In this document: positions 35,219 to 42,664 of the stretch, in pieces
Layout of the letters: the number at the start of each line of letters is the position of its first letter
Position numbering within the stretch: position 1 is the stretch's first letter
Assembly (NCBI GenBank): GCA_041854955.1
Contig: JBHADF010000028.1
Coordinates: 1-54,030 of the forward strand
Length of the DNA: 54,030 bases
Direction of reading: 5' to 3'
DNA from: CAMENZ01 sp041854955
GTDB taxonomy: Bacteria; Bacillota; Clostridia; Peptostreptococcales; Anaerovoracaceae
Position numbers and translations under genes: made by a program
The notes under the pieces: model-generated
What the model saw: only the letters and a program-made list of their open reading frames with translations
Database searches by the model: none
Told to the model about the DNA's origin: nothing

Positions 35219-35613
35219 CTGCCCAACAGGAGACCTCTAACAGAAGGAGAAGCTGCAAGGCTCAACGAGGAATTTACAGTTGAATATACATATAATTCCA
35301 ATGCTATAGAGGGAAACGCCCTTACGCAGAAAGCCGTGAGCATATAGTGACCAAGATAGCTCGTTTTCACATTGAGTTTGAAAACATCCATCCATTCATC
35401 GACGGCAATGGCAGGACAGGAAGGCTTATCGTAAATATGGAGCTCATGAAGGCAGGGTATCCACCCATCGATATAAAGTTTACGGATAGAAAGGCCTATT
35501 ATGACGCCTTCGATGAATTCCATGGAAAGAATAACCTCTCCGCTATGGAAAACTTGTTTGCGGGCTATCTAAATGCAAGGCTGGATTTCTATTTAAGCAT
35601 ATTAGAAGACTGA
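35219..35613 (+). pseudogene. Fic/DOC-family protein relic with internal deletion
   Basis: Two frames together resemble a Fic adenylyltransferase with the middle missing. The first (35219 to the TAG at 35345-35347) reads LPNRRPLTEGEAARLNEEF and then VEYTYNSNAIEGNALTQKAV, the conserved N-terminal inhibitory-helix region. The second, in another frame (from about 35340 to 35613), reads IVTKIARFHIEFENIHPFID, then the active-site motif HPFIDGNGRTGR and a normal C-terminus ending SILED. About 100 residues that should join them are absent, and no start codon precedes the first part. The AMP-transferring His and the flap-binding residues remain, but the protein cannot be made as a whole. Confidence 0.85.
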
Positions 35614-35687
35614 TATAAAAGATACTGATAACACCATATAAAGAGCTGATAGCTTAGCGCGATATAATTTTGCAAAGGGAGAAAAAA

Positions 35688-36500
35688 ATGGGAATATTTA
35701 ATTTTGGCAAGAAAAAAGAAGAAAAAAAGGAAATCAAGAAGGATAAGGACAACACAGGTATGTTTGGAGGCTCAGTTCTTTTATCCGGCAACGAGTTTGA
35801 TATGGATAGGTACAAGGAAGACCTGTTGAAAAACTGGGATATTGCCATAGAGGAAGATACGGATGATGTAAATGGCGAAAAGGATACTATTTTGACGGAA
35901 ATCGGCGGAAACAGAGTGGTTATAACAAGATTTCCGGCGCCTGTTCCCAACGGAGAGGCAGAGCTTAATGCGGAGAATAACTATATGTGGCCGGAAGCTG
36001 TGGAAGTGACCAAAACTCATCAGGCACATATTTTCGTCTGCATTTTGGGAAACGAAGGCAATTTAGTGGATAAGGGCACCCTCTTTGTAAAGCTCATGGA
36101 TACAGCCTGCTGCCAAGAAAATGTTATAGGTGTTTTCACCAGCGGTGTAGTATTTGAGCCCAACTTCTACAGGGATGTGGCCTCCGGCATAAAGGAAGGC
36201 GTATTCCCCATACTGGATTTGATTTGGTTCGGCTTGTACGGAGGGCCAAAGGGCATTTCCGCCTACACCTATGGTATGGATGTATTCGGAAAAGCGAATA
36301 TGGAGATACTGGACACGGACTATGAACCGGGGGATTTGTTGGAGTGCATTTCCAACATGGCCACTTATGTGATTTTGGATGATGCAACTTTGAAGGATGG
36401 TGAAACCATAGGCTTTAGCGCAGATGACAAGAGAAAGATTACCTATAGCCGCGGTGTTTCTCTTCCCGAGGAAATGACGTTAAAAATCGAGAGCAAGTAG
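35688..36500 (+). CDS. DUF4261 domain protein
   Basis: A 270-residue cytosolic protein. A lysine-rich leader (MGIFNFGKKKEEKKEIKKDK) precedes a linker and a DUF4261-type domain: VVITRFPAPVPNGEAELNAE, TKTHQAHIFVCILG, LMDTACCQENVIGVFTSGVVFEP, LDLIWFGLYGG, GISAYTYGMDVFGK and the C-terminal VILDDATLKDGETIGFSADD. No enzymatic function is established to my knowledge; in gene neighbourhoods this domain is found with SUFU and other immunity-like domains. I choose ATG 35688, preceded by AAAGGGAG, over the in-frame TTG at 35670. It stands alone among degraded genes. Confidence 0.8.
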   Translation: MGIFNFGKKKEEKKEIKKDKDNTGMFGGSVLLSGNEFDMDRYKEDLLKNWDIAIEEDTDDVNGEKDTILTEIGGNRVVITRFPAPVPNGEAELNAENNYMWPEAVEVTKTHQAHIFVCILGNEGNLVDKGTLFVKLMDTACCQENVIGVFTSGVVFEPNFYRDVASGIKEGVFPILDLIWFGLYGGPKGISAYTYGMDVFGKANMEILDTDYEPGDLLECISNMATYVILDDATLKDGETIGFSADDKRKITYSRGVSLPEEMTLKIESK

Positions 36501-36659
36501 GGATAATCGCCTGTTGAGACAGTGTAAATCGGCAGACCGGGAGTATTTCAGGGCAAATATGATGGCATATATAATCGGCAATAAATGCTAAAAGACCGAG
36601 AGTCCTGAAAATGAGAGACAAATATGAAGTTGCCTATTATAAAGAAGGTAGAGTATAGC

Positions 36660-36725
36660 ATGAAGTGTAAATACTGTGGATCTGATATGGTAAAAGGTTC
36701 TGTTGACTCGTATTCCACTTTATAG
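36660..36725 (+). pseudogene. Truncated zinc-ribbon protein fragment
   Basis: A 21-codon frame reads MKCKYCGSDMVKGSVDSYST and then stops. The CKYCGSDMVKG start matches the first half of small clostridial zinc-ribbon proteins, which normally go on to a membrane or second CXXC part. Nothing matching follows. The rest of the gap 36501-36750 holds only another scrap frame (36611-36658) and a loosely repeated ATCGGCA. Confidence 0.45.
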
Positions 36726-36750
36726 AGCTATAAAATCAGGAGGGACTGAG

Positions 36751-37191
36751 ATGAAAAAGAAAATAGTGATTCCAATCATTGCAGTAGTGCTTTTGATTGT
36801 TTTGGCAGTGGGATACTATAGCATGCCAAAGACATTTGGAAAAAATGTAAATTCCTCCGAAGTAGACCATATAAATGTGTTTGATGGTAATACAGGCACT
36901 AATTTTATAATTACAGATAGGGAAGACATCAAATACATTGTTGAGAATATTCAAAGTTATTATATGAAAAAAGATGGTATCTCACTTGGTAAAATGGGAT
37001 ACGGTTTTAAAATCTGCTATATGGACAGTGGTGATAAAGATGTTATTCCTGAGTTTATTCTTAACAGTGATGATACAATTCGCAAGGACCCGTTCTTCTA
37101 TGTTTGCGACGGTGGGTTATGTTTTGAATACATAAAAGAATGCGAAGAAGTATATAAAAACAATGTAACGGAGGCTACCGGAAATCAATAA
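36751..37191 (+). CDS. Unknown membrane-anchored or secreted protein
   Basis: A 146-residue protein of unrecognised family. It begins MKKK and has one strongly hydrophobic segment (about residues 5-21), most likely an uncleaved signal anchor. The outside part starts around YYSMPKTFGKNV. The body contains FIITDREDIKYIVENIQSYY, a pattern I associate with small uncharacterised clostridial proteins, and two cysteines in FYVCDGGLCFEYIKECEEVY. I choose ATG 36751 because AGGAGGG lies eight bases upstream; the frame is open to 36703. It precedes the next unknown gene by 33 bases. Confidence 0.7.
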   Translation: MKKKIVIPIIAVVLLIVLAVGYYSMPKTFGKNVNSSEVDHINVFDGNTGTNFIITDREDIKYIVENIQSYYMKKDGISLGKMGYGFKICYMDSGDKDVIPEFILNSDDTIRKDPFFYVCDGGLCFEYIKECEEVYKNNVTEATGNQ

Positions 37192-37224
37192 ATAAAAGCA
37201 GCTAAGTGTGTGGAGGACATATTT

Positions 37225-38028
37225 ATGGCTATAGACGGAGCAAAAATCATAGATAGTGACGATGGACATGACATTTATAATTTCGTTGTTGAAAATTATA
37301 AGGACGGAGTAAGTGCAGATAAAATTATAGCAGATTTGTTAGCAGATGAAGAAAACTATTGCATTAATGATTTTTATGCTGAAATTTATTGGACTGTTTT
37401 GGCTTATTCTTTATGGAAGATAGGACATCTGCCTGATGAGATAAAAGATAAGGCTATGACAATTATTAAAAAGGGAGCAGATGAATTTTGGACTCAGATT
37501 GATAGTAAAGCTCCTAAGCAAAGGCAAAAGTATTTAGATAAATTGGCGGAACAATTAGAAAGGAAAAATCTGAAGACAATTAAAGCTTCAAGGCAAAAAG
37601 GCAAAGGGAAACCATACTTTAATACAGGAGATGTTCTTGCAGTAAAATTTGATAATGAATATGGTGTTTGTTTCGTTTCATCACTGGATGAAAGACCGAG
37701 AAAGTTAGAATATAATTTGGCCTGCAGCCGCTTATTGCAAACAGAAAAACCAAGTATTGACGATTTTTTAAACAGCAAAATTGCTTGTACTAAGCAGAAT
37801 ACATTATATTGTCTGAACACGGATTGCTGGTTTAATCATAAAGATTTAGGGCGTTTATTAGATAGATTTGAAAAAATCGGACATGTAGAATTGGAAGATT
37901 ATACTTTAGGAACTCTATCCCCTGCATCTACATTGGAAGATATTTACAATCAAGTTACAAGAGACAAAGAAATTTGGGGTCTGCGATTAAAGGACACCTA
38001 TCATCTGATAAAAAATTTTGAAGTTTGA
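37225..38028 (+). CDS. Unknown cytosolic protein
   Basis: A 267-residue soluble protein that I cannot place. The N-terminal half is helical and acidic (YNFVVENYKDGVSADKIIAD, then IYWTVLAYSLWKIGHLPDEI). A basic linker (LKTIKASRQKGKGKPYFNTG) leads to a beta-rich half (GDVLAVKFDNEYGVCFVSSL) with four scattered cysteines. The linker plus GDVLAVK start resembles proteins in which an N-terminal helical part precedes an immunity-like beta domain, but this is only an impression. The start at ATG 37225 has GGAGG eight bases upstream. Codon use is more A+T-rich than in the housekeeping blocks, consistent with acquisition by transfer. Confidence 0.7.
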   Translation: MAIDGAKIIDSDDGHDIYNFVVENYKDGVSADKIIADLLADEENYCINDFYAEIYWTVLAYSLWKIGHLPDEIKDKAMTIIKKGADEFWTQIDSKAPKQRQKYLDKLAEQLERKNLKTIKASRQKGKGKPYFNTGDVLAVKFDNEYGVCFVSSLDERPRKLEYNLACSRLLQTEKPSIDDFLNSKIACTKQNTLYCLNTDCWFNHKDLGRLLDRFEKIGHVELEDYTLGTLSPASTLEDIYNQVTRDKEIWGLRLKDTYHLIKNFEV

Positions 38029-38038
38029 GAGGAATAAA

Positions 38039-38161
38039 ATGACTGGAGCAGATTCTGTAAAATTATGTTTTGAAGAAAAGAAATACTTCCGGAGTGCTGA
38101 GTACCGAGATGTATTACAAAGTCATATGTTGCGCACTCCGGATACTTTACACAGGGTATAG
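38039..38161 (+). CDS. Small unknown open frame
   Basis: A 40-codon frame with a plausible GAGGAA ribosome binding site, ten bases after the preceding gene. The product (MTGADSVKLCFEEKKYFRSA...) has no recognised family. A perfect nine-base inverted repeat, CCGGAGTGC (38089-38097) and GCACTCCGG (38133-38141), lies inside. It may be a remnant rather than a working gene. Confidence 0.3.
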   Translation: MTGADSVKLCFEEKKYFRSAEYRDVLQSHMLRTPDTLHRV

Positions 38162-38166
38162 TTTCT

Positions 38167-38433
38167 ATGTCTTTCCAAAGGGGAGAAAATCCCGATTTTC
38201 AGGATATAGATAAGAAATACATATCTGAAATCCTCAGGACATTAAAAGAGGCAGAATATGATGATGAGTTTAACGATGGTAGGAAGGTGAAAATAGAGGC
38301 CTGCGATTTTACTCTCAAAATAGTCTATGAGCAGGGGACGGAAATTATCATACAGTTATGGACAGACAGGATTTTAATAGGCGATGTATGGTACCTTTTG
38401 AATACTCGGGATATAGCGGAAAGGATCCAATAG
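38167..38433 (+). CDS. Small unknown protein, possibly the C-terminal part of a broken gene
   Basis: An 88-residue frame (MSFQRGENPDFQDIDKKYIS... ending NTRDIAERIQ). The C-terminal half, ACDFTLKIVYEQGTEIIIQL, looks like a short beta sheet. ATG 38167 lacks a good ribosome binding site and the frame stays open upstream to 38101, so the gene may have lost its 5' end. Family not recognised. Confidence 0.45.
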   Translation: MSFQRGENPDFQDIDKKYISEILRTLKEAEYDDEFNDGRKVKIEACDFTLKIVYEQGTEIIIQLWTDRILIGDVWYLLNTRDIAERIQ

Positions 38434-38442
38434 GAGGCCTTT

Positions 38443-39939
38443 ATGCATGGGGATAAAGAAAATATGAAAGAAAACTCTAAACGGTCTTTTTTAATAAGAA
38501 TTGCGGTTGTGGCAACGGTGGTACTGATATTGGCCTCAATGCTTTTGTGGGCAAAATTTAATAATCGGGGCGAATTTTTTGATGGCGGAGAGCCCTATGA
38601 AGGGAGCGTATTTACAAAATACGAGGACACTATATATGCCGCAGTTGACGGTGGTGGATTTTACCCCTTGGAAAATGCCGATATAGACAGCTTTAGGCCA
38701 TTAGAATCAGACTATTATAGAAGCAATATAGGATTGGACAAGGAGAAGGTCTACTTCGGCAACATTCCGATTTCAGATTTGAATCCGGACAAACTCTGTT
38801 CCATAGGCCAGGGGTATTACAGCGACGGAGAAAACACCTATTTTTGTGACTACAAAGCGGAGGCGAACGTGTCTCTGAATCCTGTTCAAGAGACCATTCA
38901 AATGCTTAAATTTGAATTGTTAGGAGGTAGAAAGCCTCAGTCACATTTATACCTGTATAAAAAAATAGAAACAGAGAAAAATCTTCAAATCATAAGAGAC
39001 CTGTATCAGGTGGCCACCGACGGAGAAAGGGTCTACATCCAAGGGGAGCAGATGGACGGGGCTGATATAAAGACCTTGGATTATGTTGAGGGAAGTACAT
39101 TGTACTTTTTCGATAGACATAATATTTATTATAAGTCCCGGCTGTTACCGTTAAAGGGCAAAGGCAAATTAAAAATTGTCAGCATACAGCAAGGGGATGA
39201 CTTCCTCTATGATGAAGGTGCCGGGAATGTAGCCGTCGGCGAATATGTTTTTGATATGTCAAAGGCTCCTTACAAGGTTATAGGGAGTGGCGGAACACAT
39301 CTGTGCCACCTGCTTTTTATGGGAAAAGACGGATTATATATTTATAACGATAAGACAAAAAAACAGGAATGGGTAGGGGACAACATATTTACCGGTGAGG
39401 TAAAGGAAATAACTCCAAATGTTTTCCAAGATGATGAAAATATCTATTATTTTAAAGCCCGTGAGGTGAGAGTTTCACAAGCAGGCGTCACTGAAGAAGG
39501 TGGCGGGAAAGTGGTGTCCAGAAGCACGGAGATACATCTTTTAGACAAAAAGGAAGGCTGGGAACCGGTAGAAAATACTAACGGCATGGTTTACGGTCAG
39601 GTATGGAAAAAAGACGGAACTTACTATTACTTCGACAATTTGGGAAATGCCCAGGGAGTATACGACACGGTTTATAGAATTGATGATGAGAAAATCACGG
39701 AGCTTTTCTTGTCGGCTTCCGGAGATGGTGAAGCCATAAGTGATATAAGGAGCCTGGTGAAAAAGGGAAGCTTAGTGCCGATCGAAGGACAGCAGCAAAT
39801 AACCGTCATGGTAAAATACAGAAATCGCATATTTACGCCAGCAATGATTTTACTGATAGTACTGATCATTATAGGAGGTACTTGGGGATATAGATCTGTC
39901 GGGAGGGTTTCGTGTCATAATAATGACACAGGCAAATAG
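38443..39939 (+). CDS. DKNYY-repeat family membrane protein
   Basis: A 498-residue protein with two membrane helices, one N-terminal (about 17-36) and one C-terminal (about 467-485), which leaves about 430 residues on one face, probably outside. The body contains degenerate DKNYY repeats, each pairing a DGEN/DKEKVYF-like turn with a short distance term: GLDKEKVYFGNIPISDLNPD, YYSDGENTYFCDYKA, ATDGERVYIQGEQMDGADIK and FFDRHNIYYKSRLLPLKG. DKNYY proteins are common around secretion-associated and immunity-like loci, with no proven function. ATG 38443 follows AGGAGG. It overlaps no neighbour and follows the small gene by nine bases. Confidence 0.7.
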   Translation: MHGDKENMKENSKRSFLIRIAVVATVVLILASMLLWAKFNNRGEFFDGGEPYEGSVFTKYEDTIYAAVDGGGFYPLENADIDSFRPLESDYYRSNIGLDKEKVYFGNIPISDLNPDKLCSIGQGYYSDGENTYFCDYKAEANVSLNPVQETIQMLKFELLGGRKPQSHLYLYKKIETEKNLQIIRDLYQVATDGERVYIQGEQMDGADIKTLDYVEGSTLYFFDRHNIYYKSRLLPLKGKGKLKIVSIQQGDDFLYDEGAGNVAVGEYVFDMSKAPYKVIGSGGTHLCHLLFMGKDGLYIYNDKTKKQEWVGDNIFTGEVKEITPNVFQDDENIYYFKAREVRVSQAGVTEEGGGKVVSRSTEIHLLDKKEGWEPVENTNGMVYGQVWKKDGTYYYFDNLGNAQGVYDTVYRIDDEKITELFLSASGDGEAISDIRSLVKKGSLVPIEGQQQITVMVKYRNRIFTPAMILLIVLIIIGGTWGYRSVGRVSCHNNDTGK

Positions 39940-40074
39940 TCAAGTAAATACAAGGGTTTTAGAGCTTCTACCAAAGTTTAAAATCAAAAAAATGAATAGT
40001 TGGTGTGCTGTTTAGAGCAGCTATTACGAAAATAAATGTTGTAAACAGTACATCAGCATAAAGGAGGAATTCAT

Positions 40075-40935
40075 ATGTCTAAAATAAAAAAAGACAAAAT
40101 TGAAGCAAAAGGATTTGAAATTCAAATCTATACAGAAGACTTTAAAAATGATTATATAAGTCTTACTGATATAGCGAGATATAAAAATAATCATGAACCA
40201 AAAGATGTTGTGAAAAACTGGCTCAGAGTACGAGATACTATAGAATTCTTAGGATTATGGGAGACGATTAATAATCCAAATTTTAAAGGGGTCGAATTCG
40301 ACTCCTTTAGAAAAGAAGCAGGAACAAATGCTTTTACACTGTCTCCCCAAAGGTGGATTGAAAATACAAATGCCATAGGGATTATCTCTAAATCAGGAAG
40401 AGGAGGAGGAACTTTTGCACATCCTGATATCGCAATGGAATTTGCTTCGTGGATTTCAGCAGAATTCAAGTTATATTTAATTCAGGACTATAAGAGACTT
40501 AAATTAGATGAGAACTCAAAATTATCACTAAGCTGGAACTTAAATCGAGAAATCTCAAAGATTAACTATAAAATCCATACAGATGCCATTAAAGAATATC
40601 TATTAAATGATCTTACTACGGAGCAGTTATCATATAAATATGCAAGTGAAGCAGATATGTTAAATGTTGCTTTATTTAATAAAAGAGCAAAACAATGGCG
40701 TGAAGAGAATCCAGAGCTTAAAGGGAATATGCGGGACTATGCAAGTCTAAATGAGCTATTAGTGCTTGCAAATATGGAAAGCTATAATGCCGTTCTTATT
40801 AGTAAAGGAATGGAACAAAAGGAAAGAATGATAGAGCTTAGAAATCTTGCAAGAACTCAAATTGTGTCCTTGGAAAAATTAAATAAGAAAGCAATAATAA
40901 AGCTGGAGTATTTCGATGATGAAAAAAACAAATGA
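40075..40935 (+). CDS. KilA-N domain protein
   Basis: A 286-residue protein with an N-terminal KilA-N domain (about 10-145): DYISLTDIARYKNNHEPKDV, VKNWLRVRDTIEFLGLWE, GGGTFAHPDIAMEFASWISA and FKLYLIQDYKRLK. KilA-N is a DNA-binding domain of phages, large DNA viruses and bacterial mobile elements. A helical C-terminal part (about 150-286) follows. The stop codon overlaps the ATG of the methylase relic by four bases (ATGA), so the two were made from one message. ATG 40075 follows AAAGGAGG. Its base composition is clearly A+T-rich compared with the purine genes. A seven-base inverted repeat (CTGTTTA 40008-40014, TAAACAG 40042-40048) upstream may be an operator. Confidence 0.88.
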   Translation: MSKIKKDKIEAKGFEIQIYTEDFKNDYISLTDIARYKNNHEPKDVVKNWLRVRDTIEFLGLWETINNPNFKGVEFDSFRKEAGTNAFTLSPQRWIENTNAIGIISKSGRGGGTFAHPDIAMEFASWISAEFKLYLIQDYKRLKLDENSKLSLSWNLNREISKINYKIHTDAIKEYLLNDLTTEQLSYKYASEADMLNVALFNKRAKQWREENPELKGNMRDYASLNELLVLANMESYNAVLISKGMEQKERMIELRNLARTQIVSLEKLNKKAIIKLEYFDDEKNK

Positions 40936-41110
40936 AAAAAATGGCTAATAAATGTCAAATTTTTACTCCCACAAATTATGTTAAAGAGTTACTGGACTCT
41001 GTTGGTTATCGTAAAAATATAGTATGGAATATGTAAAGAAAGTGGGGATAAATATTAGCGGAAGTTCATTGAGAATTACATCAAAGGATATTGAAGAATT
41101 TAATTTTTAG
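40932..41110 (+). pseudogene. N-6 adenine DNA methylase relic (internal deletion)
   Basis: The N-terminal fragment starts at the ATG overlapping the KilA-N stop and reads KMANKCQIFTPTNYVKELLD and then SVGYRKN, the start of a Class I/Eco57I-like N6-adenine methylase. It ends in a stop at about 41036. A second frame (41024-41110) reads EYVKKVGINISGSSLRITSK and ends DIEEFNF, which looks like the C-terminus of the same enzyme. The catalytic core with NPPY is missing, so the methylase is dead. A further scrap start follows a GGAGG at 41111-41117. Confidence 0.65.
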
Positions 41111-41178
41111 CGGAGGAAGTATGGAATATAGTTGATGTATCATGTGGAAAAGGCCGAACAATGTATAATTAAATAAAG

Positions 41179-41218
41179 GAAATGCTATGTACACAACCAT
41201 GTATATGGCATTTTTTTA
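41179..41218 (+). terminator. Intrinsic terminator after the methylase relic
   Basis: AAATGCTATGTAC pairs with GTATATGGCATTT and is followed by a T-run (to 41217). It isolates the accessory block from the purine operon. The 110 bases after it are very A+T-rich and hold no gene. Confidence 0.7.
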
Positions 41219-41328
41219 TAAAATAAAAAATCCGTACAAAATAATATAAAAAATAAAAAAAGTACAGAAATATACGAACTATATAAAATATTTTTATCAA
41301 AAAACACCTTAAAAGGCGGTACGTTATA

Positions 41329-41362
41329 TTGACTTTTTTATTCTAAAGGCAGATAATCGAAC
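41329..41362 (+). promoter_or_regulatory. Purine operon promoter with adjacent CGAAC element
   Basis: TTGACT (41329-41334) and GATAAT (41352-41357) are 17 bases apart. CGAACTAT follows directly at 41358, and the same eight bases occur at 41275; CCGAACA occurs at 41154. CGAAC is the core of the Gram-positive PurR box. With initiation near 41364 the leader is only about 20 bases, so no purine riboswitch fits between promoter and purE. Confidence 0.55.
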
Positions 41363-41386
41363 TATGTTGACATGGGAGGAAACGAG

Positions 41387-41881
41387 ATGAAAAAAATAGG
41401 AATACTTATGGGGTCTGACAGCGATTTACCCATAGCTGAAAAGGCCATATCAATTTTAGAAGATTTCAAAGTGCCCTATGAGGTACATGTATATTCGGCA
41501 CACAGAACACCGGCGGAGGCCAAGGCATTTTCCGAAAGTGCCAGAGAAAAGGGCTTCGGAGCTATCATCGCTTTGGCGGGAATGGCAGCTCATTTAGCAG
41601 GTGCTGTAGCTGCAAACACTACCTTGCCGGTGGTAGGTGTTCCTGTAAAATCCGGTAGCCTGGACGGCACCGATGCCTTGCTTTCCACAGTGCAGATGCC
41701 TACCGGAATTCCGGTGGCCACTGTGGCTATAGACGGAGCTGCTAACGCGGCCTTGCTATGCGTGGAGATGCTTTCCATAGAGGATGAGGGCTTAGCCTTA
41801 AAGCTGAAGGACAAGCGTGAAAAGGACGCTGCCAAGGTTTTGGAAAAGAATAAGAAAATAGAAGAAAAATATAATAAATAA
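41387..41881 (+). CDS. purE: 5-(carboxyamino)imidazole ribonucleotide mutase / AIR carboxylase PurE
   Basis: PurE supplies CAIR in purine synthesis. The 164-residue protein shows GSDSDLPIAEKA, VYSAHRTPAEA, IALAGMAAHLAGAVAANTTL and GVPVKSGSLDGTDALLSTVQ. The start ATG 41387 has GGGAGG eight bases upstream; the in-frame ATG at 41372 would be upstream of that site. No purK gene (which would make the N5-carboxy substrate) is in the operon, so the enzyme may carboxylate AIR directly with CO2 or depend on a distant purK. First gene of the purE-C-F-M-N-O-H-D-L operon. Confidence 0.96.
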   Translation: MKKIGILMGSDSDLPIAEKAISILEDFKVPYEVHVYSAHRTPAEAKAFSESAREKGFGAIIALAGMAAHLAGAVAANTTLPVVGVPVKSGSLDGTDALLSTVQMPTGIPVATVAIDGAANAALLCVEMLSIEDEGLALKLKDKREKDAAKVLEKNKKIEEKYNK

Positions 41882-41908
41882 TAATATTCAAACAGAGGAG
41901 AGAAAAAA

Positions 41909-42595
41909 ATGGAAAAGAAATTGGTTTACACAGGAAAGACAAAGAATGTTTTCGCACTGGACAACGGCAATTATTTGCTGAAATTTAAGGATGACTGCAC
42001 AGGAAAAGACGGCGTTTTCGACCCGGGCGAAAATACGGTAGGACTTACCATCGAAGGAGTTGGCGATGTTAACCTGAGAATGTCCATATATTTCTTTGAA
42101 AAAATAAATCAAGCCGGAATCTTGACCCACTATGTGAGCGCAGATTTGGAAAAGACGGAGATGGAAGTTAAGCCGGCAAAGGTTTTCGGCCACGGCTTGG
42201 AAGTAATTTGCAGATACAAGGCTGTAGGCAGCTTCTTTAAGAGATATGGGGAGTATATAGAGGAGGGAGCAGACCTGCCCGCCTATGTGGAAACCACCTT
42301 CAAGAACGATGAAAAGGGCGATCCTCTCGTGACTAAAGACGGTCTGGTTGCTCTGGGAGTGCTTACAGATTCTCAGTATGAGGACATTAAGACCATGACC
42401 CGGCAGATTACCAAAATCGTAGCAGATGATTTAAAGGCCAAGGGCTTGGACCTTTACGACATAAAATTTGAATTCGGATATGATGAGGCAGGAAAGGTTA
42501 TGCTCATCGATGAAATCGCTTCAGGCAATATGAGAGTCTACAAGGACGGAAAATATATCGATCCTATGACTTTATCCGAATTATTCTTCGCATAA
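41909..42595 (+). CDS. purC: SAICAR synthetase
   Basis: PurC joins CAIR and aspartate with ATP. The 228-residue length and motifs are typical: YTGKTKNVFALDNGNYLLKF (ATP grasp start), KDGVFDPGENTVGLT, VRYKAVGSFFKRYG-like VICRYKAVGSFFKRYGEYIE, and KFEFGYDEAGKVMLIDEIAS. It follows purE by 27 bases behind AGAGGAGAG. A hairpin separates it from purF. Confidence 0.96.
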   Translation: MEKKLVYTGKTKNVFALDNGNYLLKFKDDCTGKDGVFDPGENTVGLTIEGVGDVNLRMSIYFFEKINQAGILTHYVSADLEKTEMEVKPAKVFGHGLEVICRYKAVGSFFKRYGEYIEEGADLPAYVETTFKNDEKGDPLVTKDGLVALGVLTDSQYEDIKTMTRQITKIVADDLKAKGLDLYDIKFEFGYDEAGKVMLIDEIASGNMRVYKDGKYIDPMTLSELFFA

Positions 42596-42611
42596 TAAAA
42601 TTCAGAGATGA

Positions 42612-42631
42612 GGGGCAAAGTATTTTGCCCC
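42612..42631 (+). promoter_or_regulatory. Hairpin between purC and purF
   Basis: GGGGCAAA and TTTGCCCC form a perfect eight-pair stem around GTAT. No T-run follows, so it is more likely an RNA stability or partial-attenuation element than a full terminator. Confidence 0.45.
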
Positions 42632-42664
42632 TGTTCATCGTAAAAGGAAATAAAGGAGGCAGAG

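Noticed and set aside
34550..41220. Prophage or integrative element
   Set aside because: KilA-N and small A+T-rich genes hint at mobile origin, but no integrase, structural, replication or attachment features were found inside; it looks like layered remnants.
41219..41386. Purine riboswitch before purE
   Set aside because: The promoter lies only about 20 bases before the purE ribosome site, and no conserved riboswitch core or terminator/antiterminator fold is visible in the leader.
42612..42631. Full terminator between purC and purF
   Set aside because: The stem is perfect but no T-run follows, and the genes downstream are clearly part of the same pathway operon.
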